Shown here piece after piece: positions 47,147 to 56,671 of a stretch of 64,000 nucleotides of DNA (the first letter of the stretch is position 1; each line of letters begins with the position of its first letter). This DNA is from DATLMR01 sp964615905 (GTDB taxonomy: Bacteria > Acidobacteriota > Blastocatellia > UBA7656), in assembly GCA_964615905.1 (NCBI GenBank), contig CAZTUB010000002.1, positions 62,001 through 126,000 of the forward strand. Reading direction: 5' to 3'. Below the pieces are notes generated by a model, which saw only the letters and a program-made list of their open reading frames with translations, had not been told where the DNA came from and did no database searches. A program made the translations under genes and the position numbers.

Positions 47147-49309
47147 CTATTCGTGTTGTATCCTGATCCCGCGCGGGAACAGGGGGTGTTTTTTCGATTT
47201 GATCTGCTTGAATTCGTGCCCGTCCGCATGCTCGCCCCAGGCGAGCACGTTCAAAGAGGGCGTCTGCTGGTTCATCATGTTTGATGTAAGCGCGCCCTGG
47301 TCCAGAAGATTCGACGACCAGGTAGGCTTCACGGCCGAGGGGTTCGTCAGCCCGTTTTCACTGGCCACCCAGAACCACGCGTCGGCGATCATGCGAGCGT
47401 CTACGATCATGCGAGCATCGACGATCATCCGACCGTCTACGATCATTCGCCCGTCGACAATCATTCGCCCGTCTACGATCATCCGACCATCGACGATCAT
47501 GCGACCGTCGGTCGTCAGGTAACCGTTGAACAGCGTAAAGTCGGGGGTTACCTGCCACCCCGCGACCTTGATGACCGAAAGCCGCAGCGATCTGTCGTAG
47601 CCGTAAGCGAGACCGTTCGAGTAAACGATGTTGTTGCCCCAGGTGACGCTCTGCCCGGCTATGTTGCTTGTAAGCTCGCCCGTAGAGTTGCGCGAGGAGT
47701 AGAGCAGTTCGTCAAGCAACCGCTGGTTGTTCTTGAGGACCGATTCGCCGTTCGCGCGGCGGGTGGCGTTCGGGTCAATCGCTGAGGCCAGCCGGATCGC
47801 TGCATCGGCGTTGAGATTGCCCGCGCCTTCCGTAAGCATGCGAACGAGCGGGTCCATGTTTGAGAGCGAAGCCAGCGGCTCGGCCGTGAACTGTAAGATC
47901 GACTTGACCATCGACGGCGTGAGGTTCGGGTTCGCGTCGAGCATGAGAGCCACTGTCCCTGCCACTGCGGGTGCGGCCATCGACGTGCCGCTCAAGGACA
48001 TATAGACGTCTCTGCCCTTGTCCGAGTAGACCGTCAGGTTGTTGTTTACTGTGAGTGTGTTCTTATCGGCTGCGATAGAGCGTATGAGCGTGCCCGGAGC
48101 CACGAGGTCCGGCTTCATACCGAAATCGACCAGCGTCGGCCCGCGCGAGCTGTAGCTCCCGATTGTGTCGTCCGAGCGCACGGCAGAGCCCTGCGTGTTG
48201 ACGGCCCCGACCGTAAGCGCGAGCGGGTGATTTGCGGGGGCGAGTATGCCGCCGTAAACGGTGTTGCCTCGATTGTCTTTGCCAAAGTTACCCGCCGCAA
48301 CAACACAGACGATCCCTGCATTGACGGCGCGCTCAAGCGCCTGGCACAGCGGGTCCGTCTTGTAAGACTGTGTTACGGGAGCGCCGATTGAGAAGTTGGC
48401 TACTCGGATGTTATAGCGGTTGCGATTACGAAGCATCCAATCGATGGCGGCTATCGTGTCGCTTATGTGTCCTGTTCCGTCGCTGCCTATAACGCGGAGG
48501 TCAACTATGTCGGCGTTGAAGGCCACCCCGGAATAGAGGTTGCCGACCTGCCGCGAGGCCTGAATAGATTCGCGGCCTGACCCGGCGGCTATGCCTGCGA
48601 CGTGCGTCCCGTGGCCGTAGGGGTCAAACCCGCACCTGGCGTGGTGCGCGGGCGCGGCGTCGCGCTCTATGAAATTCTGCCGGGCCACGACGCGCGTGCG
48701 CGATGCGTCGTTTATGACGCGGAGGTCTTCGTGAACCGTGCTGCAATCGTATATGCCGGAATCAAAAACCGCTACGGCCAGCCCTCTGCCGTTCGGGCCG
48801 TTCGGAAGCGACTCGACGTAGTCGCGGACGGCGCGGTCGTCAGAATTGTTGCCGAGTCCGTTGCTGCCGGAGACGTTGGAAGCTCCTGTTGTTCGGCGGA
48901 GCAAATCTTGATCGTAGGTCTGTAGCGCGGTCGTCTCGCGGTCGAGCGAAATATAGATCGTCTCGTCATCTTCGGTCAGAGCCGCGATCTCGCTCGCAGG
49001 GAGTTCGACGACGTAGCCGCCGACGAGCGGCAGCGAGCTCTTAACGCGACCGCCTCTGGCCATAAGCGAGTCGTTGACTTTTTCGATGGCTGCGCGGGTC
49101 TGAACAATGACTCGCACATCGCCTGCGGCGGAAGTTGTCGGCTCGTTTATGAACGAATCGAGTTCGGGTGAGATCTTTGTTCTGGGGGCAATTTCGTTGA
49201 CCTGGATTGAATTACGGGCAGCGACTGATGAAGGTGCGATCAGGCTGACTGCAAGGATAACCATGAGCGCCAGGCTTGTCATGGTTGTCAGTCCTTTGGG
49301 TCGCATCAT
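47147..49309 (-). CDS. Secreted subtilisin-family (S8) protease with hexapeptide repeats
   Basis: A 720-residue secreted serine protease. Signal peptide about 1-31; inhibitor-I9-like propeptide about 45-125 (VRVIVQTRAA to ETIYISLD). The S8 catalytic domain follows with Asp183 (VFDSG), His236 (GHGTHVAG), oxyanion Asn341 (AAGNFG) and Ser443 (GTSMAAP), all intact. The C-terminal region contains seven tandem DGRMIV/DARMIV hexapeptides (encoded at 47384-47509). Likely degrades external protein or processes a partner. Followed by a 16-codon ORF and an SdpI-like gene. Confidence 0.92.
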   Translation of the reverse strand: MMRPKGLTTMTSLALMVILAVSLIAPSSVAARNSIQVNEIAPRTKISPELDSFINEPTTSAAGDVRVIVQTRAAIEKVNDSLMARGGRVKSSLPLVGGYVVELPASEIAALTEDDETIYISLDRETTALQTYDQDLLRRTTGASNVSGSNGLGNNSDDRAVRDYVESLPNGPNGRGLAVAVFDSGIYDCSTVHEDLRVINDASRTRVVARQNFIERDAAPAHHARCGFDPYGHGTHVAGIAAGSGRESIQASRQVGNLYSGVAFNADIVDLRVIGSDGTGHISDTIAAIDWMLRNRNRYNIRVANFSIGAPVTQSYKTDPLCQALERAVNAGIVCVVAAGNFGKDNRGNTVYGGILAPANHPLALTVGAVNTQGSAVRSDDTIGSYSSRGPTLVDFGMKPDLVAPGTLIRSIAADKNTLTVNNNLTVYSDKGRDVYMSLSGTSMAAPAVAGTVALMLDANPNLTPSMVKSILQFTAEPLASLSNMDPLVRMLTEGAGNLNADAAIRLASAIDPNATRRANGESVLKNNQRLLDELLYSSRNSTGELTSNIAGQSVTWGNNIVYSNGLAYGYDRSLRLSVIKVAGWQVTPDFTLFNGYLTTDGRMIVDGRMIVDGRMIVDGRMIVDGRMIVDARMIVDARMIADAWFWVASENGLTNPSAVKPTWSSNLLDQGALTSNMMNQQTPSLNVLAWGEHADGHEFKQIKSKKHPLFPRGIRIQHE
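47384..47509. repeat. Seven 18-bp tandem repeats in the subtilase gene
   Basis: Encodes five DGRMIV, one DARMIV and one DARMIA hexapeptide. Codons vary between units at third positions, so the protein repeat is under selection rather than freshly duplicated. Confidence 0.9.
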
Positions 49310-49618
49310 TATCCTCCTGCTAAATTTCTTTACTTTTCTTGTTTGAAAAGGGGCTCAAGTTGCCAATCTTCGGTCCTGTCTAATACAACATCGGTGCCAG
49401 AGAGGATGAAATAGGGTAAGTGGTGAAAAAGGTGAGTTTAAGCCGTTTAGAGCCGGAGCTCGTTAAAACGGTCTGGTGGTGGGGTTCGGTCAGGATGACG
49501 GAACAGTTCGGTCGCTACTTCATTTTGATGATAAAAGCCGCCGCCGGGTGAGCGCAGAAGACCCTTAAAATCTTGAATTTAACAAGCAAATCCTGAAGAT
49601 AGTAGCGGCCTTTGACCG
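49310..49618. other. 309-bp intergenic region upstream of the subtilase gene
   Basis: Presumably holds the subtilase promoter and leader; no convincing promoter pair, RNA or ORF is recognised. GCGGCC-TTTGACC-GC near 49605 is a weak inverted repeat past the NHL-gene stop. Confidence 0.4.
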
Positions 49619-51625
49619 CTAAAATCTGTACCCGGCCGTGAGCTTGTTCGAGCGCGCGCCTTTGCGCGCTTTGACAGGCACCGTGACGCGCGCCTCTTTG
49701 AAATAGCAGAGGCTCTCTTTGTCCGCCTCGCAGTAGTAGAGCGTAAAGGTCACCGTAAGCCGTGTCTCGCCTTCGCCAACTTTCACGGGGATAGTTATGG
49801 GAAACACAGGGTTGCGGAAGACCTGTTGCGGGCCGTCTTTTAGCGCGACGACCCGGCTCTCTGCGGTCGTGACCCCGGCCGCCGAGGGGGCCTGCGCGTT
49901 CAGTTTATGCCCTCGTGGCAGCTCAAGCGTGAGCACAAGCGTGGCCGCGCCCGGCTCGACCGACTGCGCGGGAAGCTCAAGCGTTTCGCCCGCGAACTTC
50001 TCCATGCGCGCGCGCGGGCGCAGCTTTTCAAGCCCCTTGATCTGAACCGTCTCGACCTGCCCGGTCTTCAAATCGGCGACGCGTATAGCGTGGTTGTTTG
50101 TGTCCGCGATATAGAGCTTTCCAAAGGCCACGGTCACGCCGCCCGGCTCGTCAAACTGCGCGCCCTTGCCGTCTTTGAACCCGGCTTCGCCTGTGCCGAA
50201 AATCGTCTCGGTCTTTTTGTCCTTCGGAGAGATCTTTTTGATCTTGTTGTTATACGTGTCTGCGACATAGAGCGCCTGGTCGTGATAGACGACTCCGAGC
50301 GGGTGCTGCAATCGGACCTCGTCGCCTCGCCCGTCGCGGTCGCCAAACTCGAACAGACCCTGCCCGACTATCGTTTCAACCTGGCCGTCCGGCGTAAGGT
50401 CCGCCGAGCGTATCGCGCTCACCTCGCTATCGGCAAAGTAGAGTTTCTTCCCGTCGGTCGTTATCCCCGAAGGCTGCGCCAGCGCTGCGCTATCGAGCGG
50501 GCCGTCGACGATGTTTTCTCGCCCGCTTCCCGCATAAGGCACGACTCCGCCTGTCTCAGGGTTGAGCTTCCATAGCTGGTGCGGCCCGGCCATGGCGATG
50601 TAGAGCAACCGGTCGTGAAGCGTGAGGTCCCACGGCGAGTTGAGCGCTGTCTGCTTGCCCGGCCCGCCAATCAGGTCTATGCGGTTGGCTTGCTTGCCGG
50701 TTCCCGCGAGGGTCGTGACCGCGCGCCTGGCCATATCGACGCGGCGTACGGCGTGATTTTCAGTGTCGGCCACAAAGAGCGAGTTACCGTCGAAAGCCAT
50801 ACCCTGCGGGTGATTAAAGGTCGCCTCTTCAAAGCTGCCGTCGCCGAGCCCCATCTCGCCGCTCCCGATCACCTCTTTCACAGAGTAGTCGTCGAGCGAG
50901 AGCACCACTATGCGGTTATGATTCGAGTCGGCAATGAACAGCTGCCGGGACTTTTCATCCGCAAGCGCCTTACCGGGAAAAGCGAGCATAGAAGCGGGCG
51001 CGCGGTGGCGCTCCAGCTTCAGGTCGAGCGCGCGTCGGTCGATCTTTTTTCGCGCGTCGAATTCTTCGATCATCTTCGATATGAGCTTATCGAACGGCTC
51101 GTATATGCCTTCGCCGGACATGTAGCCCACTACTTTCCCTTCCGGGTCTATAAGCATCAAAGTCGGCCACGCGCGCGCGCCGTACTGCTGCCAGATGTCC
51201 ATCTTCCAATCGTTTACCACGGGGTGCTCTATCTCGTAGCGCAAGATGGCCTGCCGGATATTTTCCGTCTCGCGCTCGGTCTGGAACTTGGCCGAATGCA
51301 CGCCTATGACGACAAGCTCTTTGGCGTACTTGGCTTCGAGCTTTTTCAAATCGGGTATGATGTGCATGCAGTTGATGCAGCAATATGTCCAGAAATCCAG
51401 CAAGACGATCTTGCCTCTTAGCTCTCGCAGGCTGAGCGGGCGGTCCGTGTTAAGCCATTCCAGCCCTTCGGGAAAATCGGGGGCGTTCACCTTTCCTTCG
51501 TACTGTGACATCGATTCGAGCTCCTCCGCTTCTACGTGGCCAAAGGCTGCCTTTGACGAAAGCGCGGGCCAGGCCGCGCCCAAGACCGCCAGCGACAGGA
51601 TCAAGACGAGCGACACTCTTATCAT
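49619..51625 (-). CDS. Thioredoxin-like/NHL-repeat protein (NHLRC2-like)
   Basis: A 668-residue exported protein. After a signal peptide (about 1-27) comes a TlpA-type thioredoxin fold with LLDFWTYCCINC (redox Cys83-Ile-Asn-Cys86), then six or so NHL repeats forming a beta-propeller (about 215-540; for example GIVYHDQALYVADTYNNKIKKI and YIADTNNHAIRVADL). A C-terminal domain of about 100 residues (VTFTLYYCEADKESLCYF) resembles a DsbD-type N-terminal domain. The order matches NHLRC2 of animals. Its redox partner and substrate are unknown. Confidence 0.88.
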   Translation of the reverse strand: MIRVSLVLILSLAVLGAAWPALSSKAAFGHVEAEELESMSQYEGKVNAPDFPEGLEWLNTDRPLSLRELRGKIVLLDFWTYCCINCMHIIPDLKKLEAKYAKELVVIGVHSAKFQTERETENIRQAILRYEIEHPVVNDWKMDIWQQYGARAWPTLMLIDPEGKVVGYMSGEGIYEPFDKLISKMIEEFDARKKIDRRALDLKLERHRAPASMLAFPGKALADEKSRQLFIADSNHNRIVVLSLDDYSVKEVIGSGEMGLGDGSFEEATFNHPQGMAFDGNSLFVADTENHAVRRVDMARRAVTTLAGTGKQANRIDLIGGPGKQTALNSPWDLTLHDRLLYIAMAGPHQLWKLNPETGGVVPYAGSGRENIVDGPLDSAALAQPSGITTDGKKLYFADSEVSAIRSADLTPDGQVETIVGQGLFEFGDRDGRGDEVRLQHPLGVVYHDQALYVADTYNNKIKKISPKDKKTETIFGTGEAGFKDGKGAQFDEPGGVTVAFGKLYIADTNNHAIRVADLKTGQVETVQIKGLEKLRPRARMEKFAGETLELPAQSVEPGAATLVLTLELPRGHKLNAQAPSAAGVTTAESRVVALKDGPQQVFRNPVFPITIPVKVGEGETRLTVTFTLYYCEADKESLCYFKEARVTVPVKARKGARSNKLTAGYRF

Positions 51626-51685
51626 CGGTTTACCTTTAAAGTTTTTTAAGTCCGGCGCATTTGGATTATAACAAACCGGCTCGCT

Positions 51686-52984
51686 TTATGGAGTAAGCCC
51701 GGCGCTGCCGGGAGCGAGATACTCTTTCGTGGGCTCGGTCAGCCCTCCGACGGGGCTCCCCTCGCCATAAAAGTTCGGGCTGTAATAACGCGGCGCTTCT
51801 TCCATCCGAACTTCAAGGCGATCAACCCACTTGGGGCAGTTCTGGCCCGGCAGCCCCGGTATCAGCACGCGAACAGGAAAGCCGTGTTCGTCATTAAGCG
51901 GCACCCCGTTCGCGTGCGTGACAAGCAATGCGTCGTCTTGCAGGTGCTGGTAAGCGTGGTTAGTAAAATGATACCCCGACACCGAGTGAACATAGACGCT
52001 TTGAAACCCCTGTTGCGCGCCCGCCATCTCGTAAAGCGCTTTGAGCGGCACGCCTCTCCACCGGCGCTCGATGCGCCAGCCCTGCACGCATTCGAGAGGC
52101 AGCTCTACTTCGACGCTGGGAAGGCTCAAAATCTCATCGTACCGGAGCGCCAGCGGAGTCGCTACCGCGCCTGTGACGTGGAGCCTCCACCTGCCTGCGT
52201 CCACCTTTGTGCCGCCGCCGAAGTAGTTGACGACAGGGTATTCGAGCGGGCCGGGGCCGTCGTGATACTTGGAAAGCCAGGACAGTCGCGGCCACGGCCA
52301 TTGCGCCGCGCTGATTGCGAGGTAAACAGCCCCGCCGATAAAGCTGCCGAGAGCGACCCTGCGGCCTAGCCTGTAGCCTGCTGCTTCAATGTCGGTCGAG
52401 TCTTCTCTCGCCCTGCGCTCGCGACTCCTGAACGTCTCGGCGAAATGCGCGAGAATGTGAAATATGGCGAGCGCCGCGAGAAACGTCGAGGACCAAACAT
52501 GCCACTGGACCACGGCGTAGTCGTGATAGAGATAAGGTATCGGGAACAGGTACTCGTACGACCCCCACATGGCGACGCCGCTCCAGAGCGAGGCGATAAA
52601 GAGCAGCCCCATAACTGGCGAAAGCACGCGGTTGTACCATCTGGGCGGCCCTTCTTTTTTGTAGACCGCGCGGCCCAGGTAATAGCTCGCCGCTTTCCAG
52701 CTTGTCGTCACGAGCTTCAATATCACAAGCGGGATCAGCATGAAGCCTACAAAGAAATGGACTGCGCGCGTAAAGCTGTAAGGCAGCCACAGCGGCATCT
52801 CCCAGTTGACGCATATGCCAAAAAAGAGAAGGGCGGAGAAGAACTGCAAGATCACGAGCCAGAACAATACCGCGCCAAGGCTCCGTGTGAGCCGTGTGTT
52901 GCTCGTCACCGTGCGGGCAGGCTGCCGGGCGGGTTCTTCCGCTTCGGCTTCGGCGTTGATCTCTTCGGGGCCGTTATCTTCCAT
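51686..52984 (-). CDS. Cytochrome b561-type/molybdopterin oxidoreductase fusion
   Basis: A 432-residue protein joining a four-helix membrane cytochrome b (about 30-230; candidate heme His76, His162, His176 and His180) to a sulfite-oxidase-fold molybdopterin domain (about 245-420). Cys299 in LECVQGW is the predicted Mo ligand; SGYHFTNHAYQHL and VLIPGLPGQNCPKWVDRLEV are family features. The arrangement resembles MsrQ-MsrP in one chain, with order membrane subunit first. Substrate unknown. ATG 52984 is chosen for GGAGG about 9 bp upstream; the frame is open to 53047. Confidence 0.85.
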   Translation of the reverse strand: MEDNGPEEINAEAEAEEPARQPARTVTSNTRLTRSLGAVLFWLVILQFFSALLFFGICVNWEMPLWLPYSFTRAVHFFVGFMLIPLVILKLVTTSWKAASYYLGRAVYKKEGPPRWYNRVLSPVMGLLFIASLWSGVAMWGSYEYLFPIPYLYHDYAVVQWHVWSSTFLAALAIFHILAHFAETFRSRERRAREDSTDIEAAGYRLGRRVALGSFIGGAVYLAISAAQWPWPRLSWLSKYHDGPGPLEYPVVNYFGGGTKVDAGRWRLHVTGAVATPLALRYDEILSLPSVEVELPLECVQGWRIERRWRGVPLKALYEMAGAQQGFQSVYVHSVSGYHFTNHAYQHLQDDALLVTHANGVPLNDEHGFPVRVLIPGLPGQNCPKWVDRLEVRMEEAPRYYSPNFYGEGSPVGGLTEPTKEYLAPGSAGLTP

Positions 52985-53168
52985 CTTTCCGGTCCTCCAC
53001 TTCTGAAGGCAAACTGCGACGCTATCATATAACCCGATGACCCGCACAATTTATTCCAGGCAGCCGGGCGAGCGCACGCTGGCCGCTGCCTGCCGGGTTA
53101 GTTGCTCGGCCACCTGGCATAAAGCGACCGGGAGATAATTCGATTCTTCTAATCAGGGCCGTTCGGCA

Positions 53169-54368
53169 TCAGCCGTAAAGCTTGACGGTCTTGTAGAGCG
53201 TTGTTCGCTCGGCGGGCGTGCGTCCGAGCTCGCGTATGCGCGCTTGAAATTCTTCCGGTCCGAGATACTGGCCCGAAGTCGAGCCCGCCAGCCGCGAAAT
53301 GTTTTCGTCCATCAACGTCCCGCCGTAATCGTTCGCGCCCGCGCGCAAGCAGGCTTGCGTCACCTCGCGCGACATCTTCACCCACGACACCTGTATGTTG
53401 TCTATCCACCCTTGCAGCATCAGCCGAGCCAGCGCGTGGACTATCAGGTGTTCTTCGATTGACGGGCCGGGCCGCGCATCGCCCGACTTGTACAGCTGCG
53501 TGTTTTCGTGAACAAAGCCGAGCGGCACGAACTCCGTAAACCCGCCCGTCTCTTTTTGAACGTCGCGCAGCAGCGCGAGATGGCGCACCCAGTGCTCTCT
53601 TGTTTCGGTGTGGCCGTACATCATCGTCGACGTAGTCTTTATGCCGAGGCTGTGAGCCGTCTTGATGACATCGACCCACTCGGAAGTCTTGAGCTTTATT
53701 CGCTCGATCTGGTGGCGCACCTCGTCGTCGAGTATCTCTGCCGCAGTTCCCGGCAGCGTGTCTAACCCTGCCTCCTTCAGCATCGCCAGATAATCGCGAA
53801 GCGCCATCCCCGTAAGCTCGACGCCGTAGACGATCTCCATAGGCGAGAAGGCGTGTATGTGCATGCCGGGCGTCGCCTCTTTGATCGACTTCAGCAGGTC
53901 GCGGTAGTAGTAAGGCGGTAGCCCGCGCGGTAGCCCGCCCTGCACGCATACCTCGCGCGCGCCTCGCTCCCACGCTTCGAGCGAGCGGCGGGCGATCTCT
54001 TCAAAAGAGTGGAAGTAAGCGTCCGATTCGCGCGGGGCGCGGCTGAAGGCGCAAAAACGGCAGCCGACAAAGCATACGTTTGTGAAGTTGATATTGCGGT
54101 TGACGACGTATGTAATCACATCGCCGACCCGCTCGCGCCGCACCCGGTCAGCCGCAAGCACCAGCGCCTCTATCTCGGCGCCGCTCGCGCGAGCGAGCCT
54201 GACCCCTTCGTCAAACCCTAGCTCCTCACCTCGGACCGCGCGCGTGATCGCTTGCGACACGTCCCTGTCGATCTCGCCGAGCAGCAGGTCGAGCCGGTTG
54301 CTATCGGCCCAGTCAATCGTTTCGAGAATCCCGGCGGGCTCTTTCAGAGTCAGTGAAACTACTTTCAT
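53169..54368 (-). CDS. cofH: FO synthase subunit 2 (5-amino-6-(D-ribitylamino)uracil-tyrosine transferase)
   Basis: Radical-SAM enzyme that joins tyrosine-derived 4-hydroxybenzyl to 5-amino-6-ribitylaminouracil, the first half of FO (F420 chromophore) synthesis. The 399-residue protein has CX3CX2C at Cys99, Cys103 and Cys106 (NVCFVGCRFCAFSR), typical of CofH/MqnC-type enzymes. It follows cofG by 25 bp on the same strand. Bacterial actinobacterial FbiC fuses these; here they are split as in archaea and cyanobacteria. Confidence 0.93.
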   Translation of the reverse strand: MKVVSLTLKEPAGILETIDWADSNRLDLLLGEIDRDVSQAITRAVRGEELGFDEGVRLARASGAEIEALVLAADRVRRERVGDVITYVVNRNINFTNVCFVGCRFCAFSRAPRESDAYFHSFEEIARRSLEAWERGAREVCVQGGLPRGLPPYYYRDLLKSIKEATPGMHIHAFSPMEIVYGVELTGMALRDYLAMLKEAGLDTLPGTAAEILDDEVRHQIERIKLKTSEWVDVIKTAHSLGIKTTSTMMYGHTETREHWVRHLALLRDVQKETGGFTEFVPLGFVHENTQLYKSGDARPGPSIEEHLIVHALARLMLQGWIDNIQVSWVKMSREVTQACLRAGANDYGGTLMDENISRLAGSTSGQYLGPEEFQARIRELGRTPAERTTLYKTVKLYG

Positions 54369-54393
54369 AGACGCCTCTTTTCAGCTCGTTCTC

Positions 54394-55584
54394 TCAGGCT
54401 GTCGTTCTCGCGTATCCTCGCTCGTCTGCCATCGAGCGCACACGCTGTGCGAGCCGCGAATCGAGAAAGCCGTCCTGACACACATATTCGGGATAGACGG
54501 TCAGCCTCTCTTTCAGCTCGAAGCCCTCATCCCTCGTCCGCCTGGCGAGACTTGCGATGTGCGGCCACGGCTTTTCAGGGTTGATGTGGTCCGGCGTTAG
54601 CGGCGATATGCCGCCCCAATCGTTCAGACCGGCTTTGATAAGGAAAGGGTAGTTGTCGTCGGAAAGATTCGGCGGAGCCTGCACGTTTACGCGACCGAGC
54701 ACGATCCTTGCGACGGCTATCGTGCGCGCGAGGTCCGTTAGCTCAGGCTCTTTATGAAGCCGCATGGGGATGTCCGGCTTGGCTCTGAAATTTTGAACGA
54801 TCACCTCCTGCACGTTGCCGTACTCCTCGTGCAAACGGCGTATCGCAAAGAACGACGCTACTCGTTCGTCGAGCGTCTCGCCGATGCCTATCAGTATCCC
54901 CGTCGTAAACGGTATCGACAGCCGACCGGCTTCTTCGATCATTCGGAGCCTGAGCGCGGGCCGCTTGTCGGGCGCGTTGAAGTGCGGCATCCCCTCGCGC
55001 CCCATCCGGTCGCTTACGTTTTCGAGCATAAGCCCCATGCTCGGATTGGACTCCCGGAGCCGTTCAAGGTCGCGCCGCCCCATCAACCCCGCGTTCGAAT
55101 GTGGCAGCAACCCCGTCTCTTTCAGCACACGCCCGGACATCTCTGCCAGATACGATAGCGTCGTTTGATGGCCAAGCCGTCTCAGGGTTTCGCGCATTTC
55201 GGGAAACAGGGCTTCGGGCCTGTCGCCGAGGCTAAAGAGCGCCTCTTTGCACCCCATGCGCGCGCCCGCTTCGGCCACCGCAAGCACCTCGTCCGGCGTC
55301 ATCGTGTGCGCGCCCGCCTGCGCAGGGTCTTTGCGAAACGTGCAGTAACCGCAGTAATCGCGGCAAAGGTTCGTCAGCGGTATGAAGACCTTCTTTGAGT
55401 AAGTTATCACGCGGCCCGTGAAGCGGTCGCGCGCGGCTGCGGCAGTCTCAAAAAGCGCGTCAAGCTCTGGCCCCGCGCCCGCGCGTATGAGGGCACGCGC
55501 AACCGTCTCGGTCACAGCGCCCGCGCGCGCGGCGTCTATGGCGCTTTCAAAACTTATCGGCAGTGTCGAGGTCAACGCTTGCAT
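54394..55584 (-). CDS. cofG: FO synthase subunit 1 (7,8-didemethyl-8-hydroxy-5-deazariboflavin synthase)
   Basis: Radical-SAM enzyme that cyclises the CofH product to FO. The 396-residue protein has CX3CX2C at Cys74, Cys78 and Cys81 (NLCRDYCGYCTFRKDP), the CofG signature. It sits 17 bp after an LLM-type oxidoreductase gene and before cofH, forming an operon opposite to npdG-cofDCE. Confidence 0.94.
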   Translation of the reverse strand: MQALTSTLPISFESAIDAARAGAVTETVARALIRAGAGPELDALFETAAAARDRFTGRVITYSKKVFIPLTNLCRDYCGYCTFRKDPAQAGAHTMTPDEVLAVAEAGARMGCKEALFSLGDRPEALFPEMRETLRRLGHQTTLSYLAEMSGRVLKETGLLPHSNAGLMGRRDLERLRESNPSMGLMLENVSDRMGREGMPHFNAPDKRPALRLRMIEEAGRLSIPFTTGILIGIGETLDERVASFFAIRRLHEEYGNVQEVIVQNFRAKPDIPMRLHKEPELTDLARTIAVARIVLGRVNVQAPPNLSDDNYPFLIKAGLNDWGGISPLTPDHINPEKPWPHIASLARRTRDEGFELKERLTVYPEYVCQDGFLDSRLAQRVRSMADERGYARTTA

Positions 55585-55601
55585 GATGGAGAACCGGGCC
55601 G

Positions 55602-56552
55602 CTAGCTCTGGCTCTTAAACTCAGGCATCACCTCTTCGGCAAAGCGGCGAATCGAGTTGTGATCGAACGGCGCATTCGTGAGCCCTATAAAATGTGTGAC
55701 GCCGACTTCGATAAACAGCCGCAGCCGCGCGCGAATCTCTTCGACGGTCCCGACAAGCAGCCCCGGCTCGATCATCTCGGCAGGCGCGCCGAACATCTCG
55801 GCCACCTGTTTTACTATCTCGGCTTTCTCTGCCGCCGAATCTGTAACGCGCAGCACGCCTGCCCACGAAATCTCGATCTCGCTCAGTTCTCGCCCCACGG
55901 TCGCCGCGTGCTCGTCGAGCACAGATATTTTGTGGCGAAAGAGTTCCGGCGACCCGAACGTATTCCAGATGTCGGCGTGTTTAGCCACGACTTTGAGCAT
56001 CACCTTTTCGCCCGCGCCGCCGATCATAAGCGGCGGTCGCGGCCGCTGCACGGGCTTCGGCTCGCAGTAAGCGTCCGTGAGCTTGTAGTAGCGCCCCTCG
56101 AACGTGACCTGCGGCTCGGTCCATAACCGCTTGATAATCTCGCAGGCCTCGTCCAGCCGGCGTATCCGCTCGCCGACCGTGTAGAAAGGGATGTCCTGCG
56201 CCGTGTGCTCAAGCTCGAACCATCCCGCGCCAACTCCCATAATCAAACGCCCGTTGCTCATGTGATCGAGCGTCTTTCCCATGTGCGCGAGCACGGAAGG
56301 GTTGCGGTATGTATTGCCCGTGACGAGCGTGCCCACCTGCACCCTTGTGGTTTCGGCGGCGAGCGCGGCAAGCGACATCCAGCCCTCGAAACAAGGCCCG
56401 GACGGGTCGCTCAGGATGGGGAAGAAATGATCGAAGGTCCAGGCCGTGTCGTAGCCAAGCTCGTCAACCAGCTTCCACGTGTCGCGCATCTCTTGCCAGG
56501 TGGTGTTCTGCGGCGGCGTCTGTATCCCGAACCTTATCTGTCTGGTCATCAA
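55602..56552 (-). CDS. LLM-class F420-dependent oxidoreductase
   Basis: A 316-residue luciferase-like TIM-barrel protein. FGIQTPPQNTTWQEMRDTWKLVDELGYDTAWTFDHF and VGAGWFELEHTAQDIPF are typical of F420-dependent LLM enzymes. It probably uses F420H2 or F420 for a hydride transfer; the substrate is not predictable. First gene of the LLM-cofG-cofH operon, which supports F420 as cofactor rather than FMN. Confidence 0.9.
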   Translation of the reverse strand: MMTRQIRFGIQTPPQNTTWQEMRDTWKLVDELGYDTAWTFDHFFPILSDPSGPCFEGWMSLAALAAETTRVQVGTLVTGNTYRNPSVLAHMGKTLDHMSNGRLIMGVGAGWFELEHTAQDIPFYTVGERIRRLDEACEIIKRLWTEPQVTFEGRYYKLTDAYCEPKPVQRPRPPLMIGGAGEKVMLKVVAKHADIWNTFGSPELFRHKISVLDEHAATVGRELSEIEISWAGVLRVTDSAAEKAEIVKQVAEMFGAPAEMIEPGLLVGTVEEIRARLRLFIEVGVTHFIGLTNAPFDHNSIRRFAEEVMPEFKSQS

Positions 56553-56671
56553 TCCCTCCGTTAAAGATGAAGCGTATGAAAAGTAAAGCTTACTCCACCC
56601 CTCGGCTTAATCCAAAATCCAAAATAACTTCATTGACACTGTCGTCGCTCTGCTGGCACGCTTGACCTTCT
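56553..56671. promoter_or_regulatory. Divergent promoter region of the two F420 arms
   Basis: The 119-bp gap between the LLM gene and npdG must carry promoters for both F420 operons. A TTGACA at 56634-56639 could be a -35 for npdG, but no good -10 follows. A CCAAAAT heptamer doublet is at 56609-56626. Confidence 0.4.
56609..56626. repeat. CCAAAAT heptamer doublet
   Basis: TAATCCAAAATCCAAAAT contains two tandem CCAAAAT units plus a partial one in the divergent F420 promoter region. A third heptamer type in this window. Confidence 0.45.
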
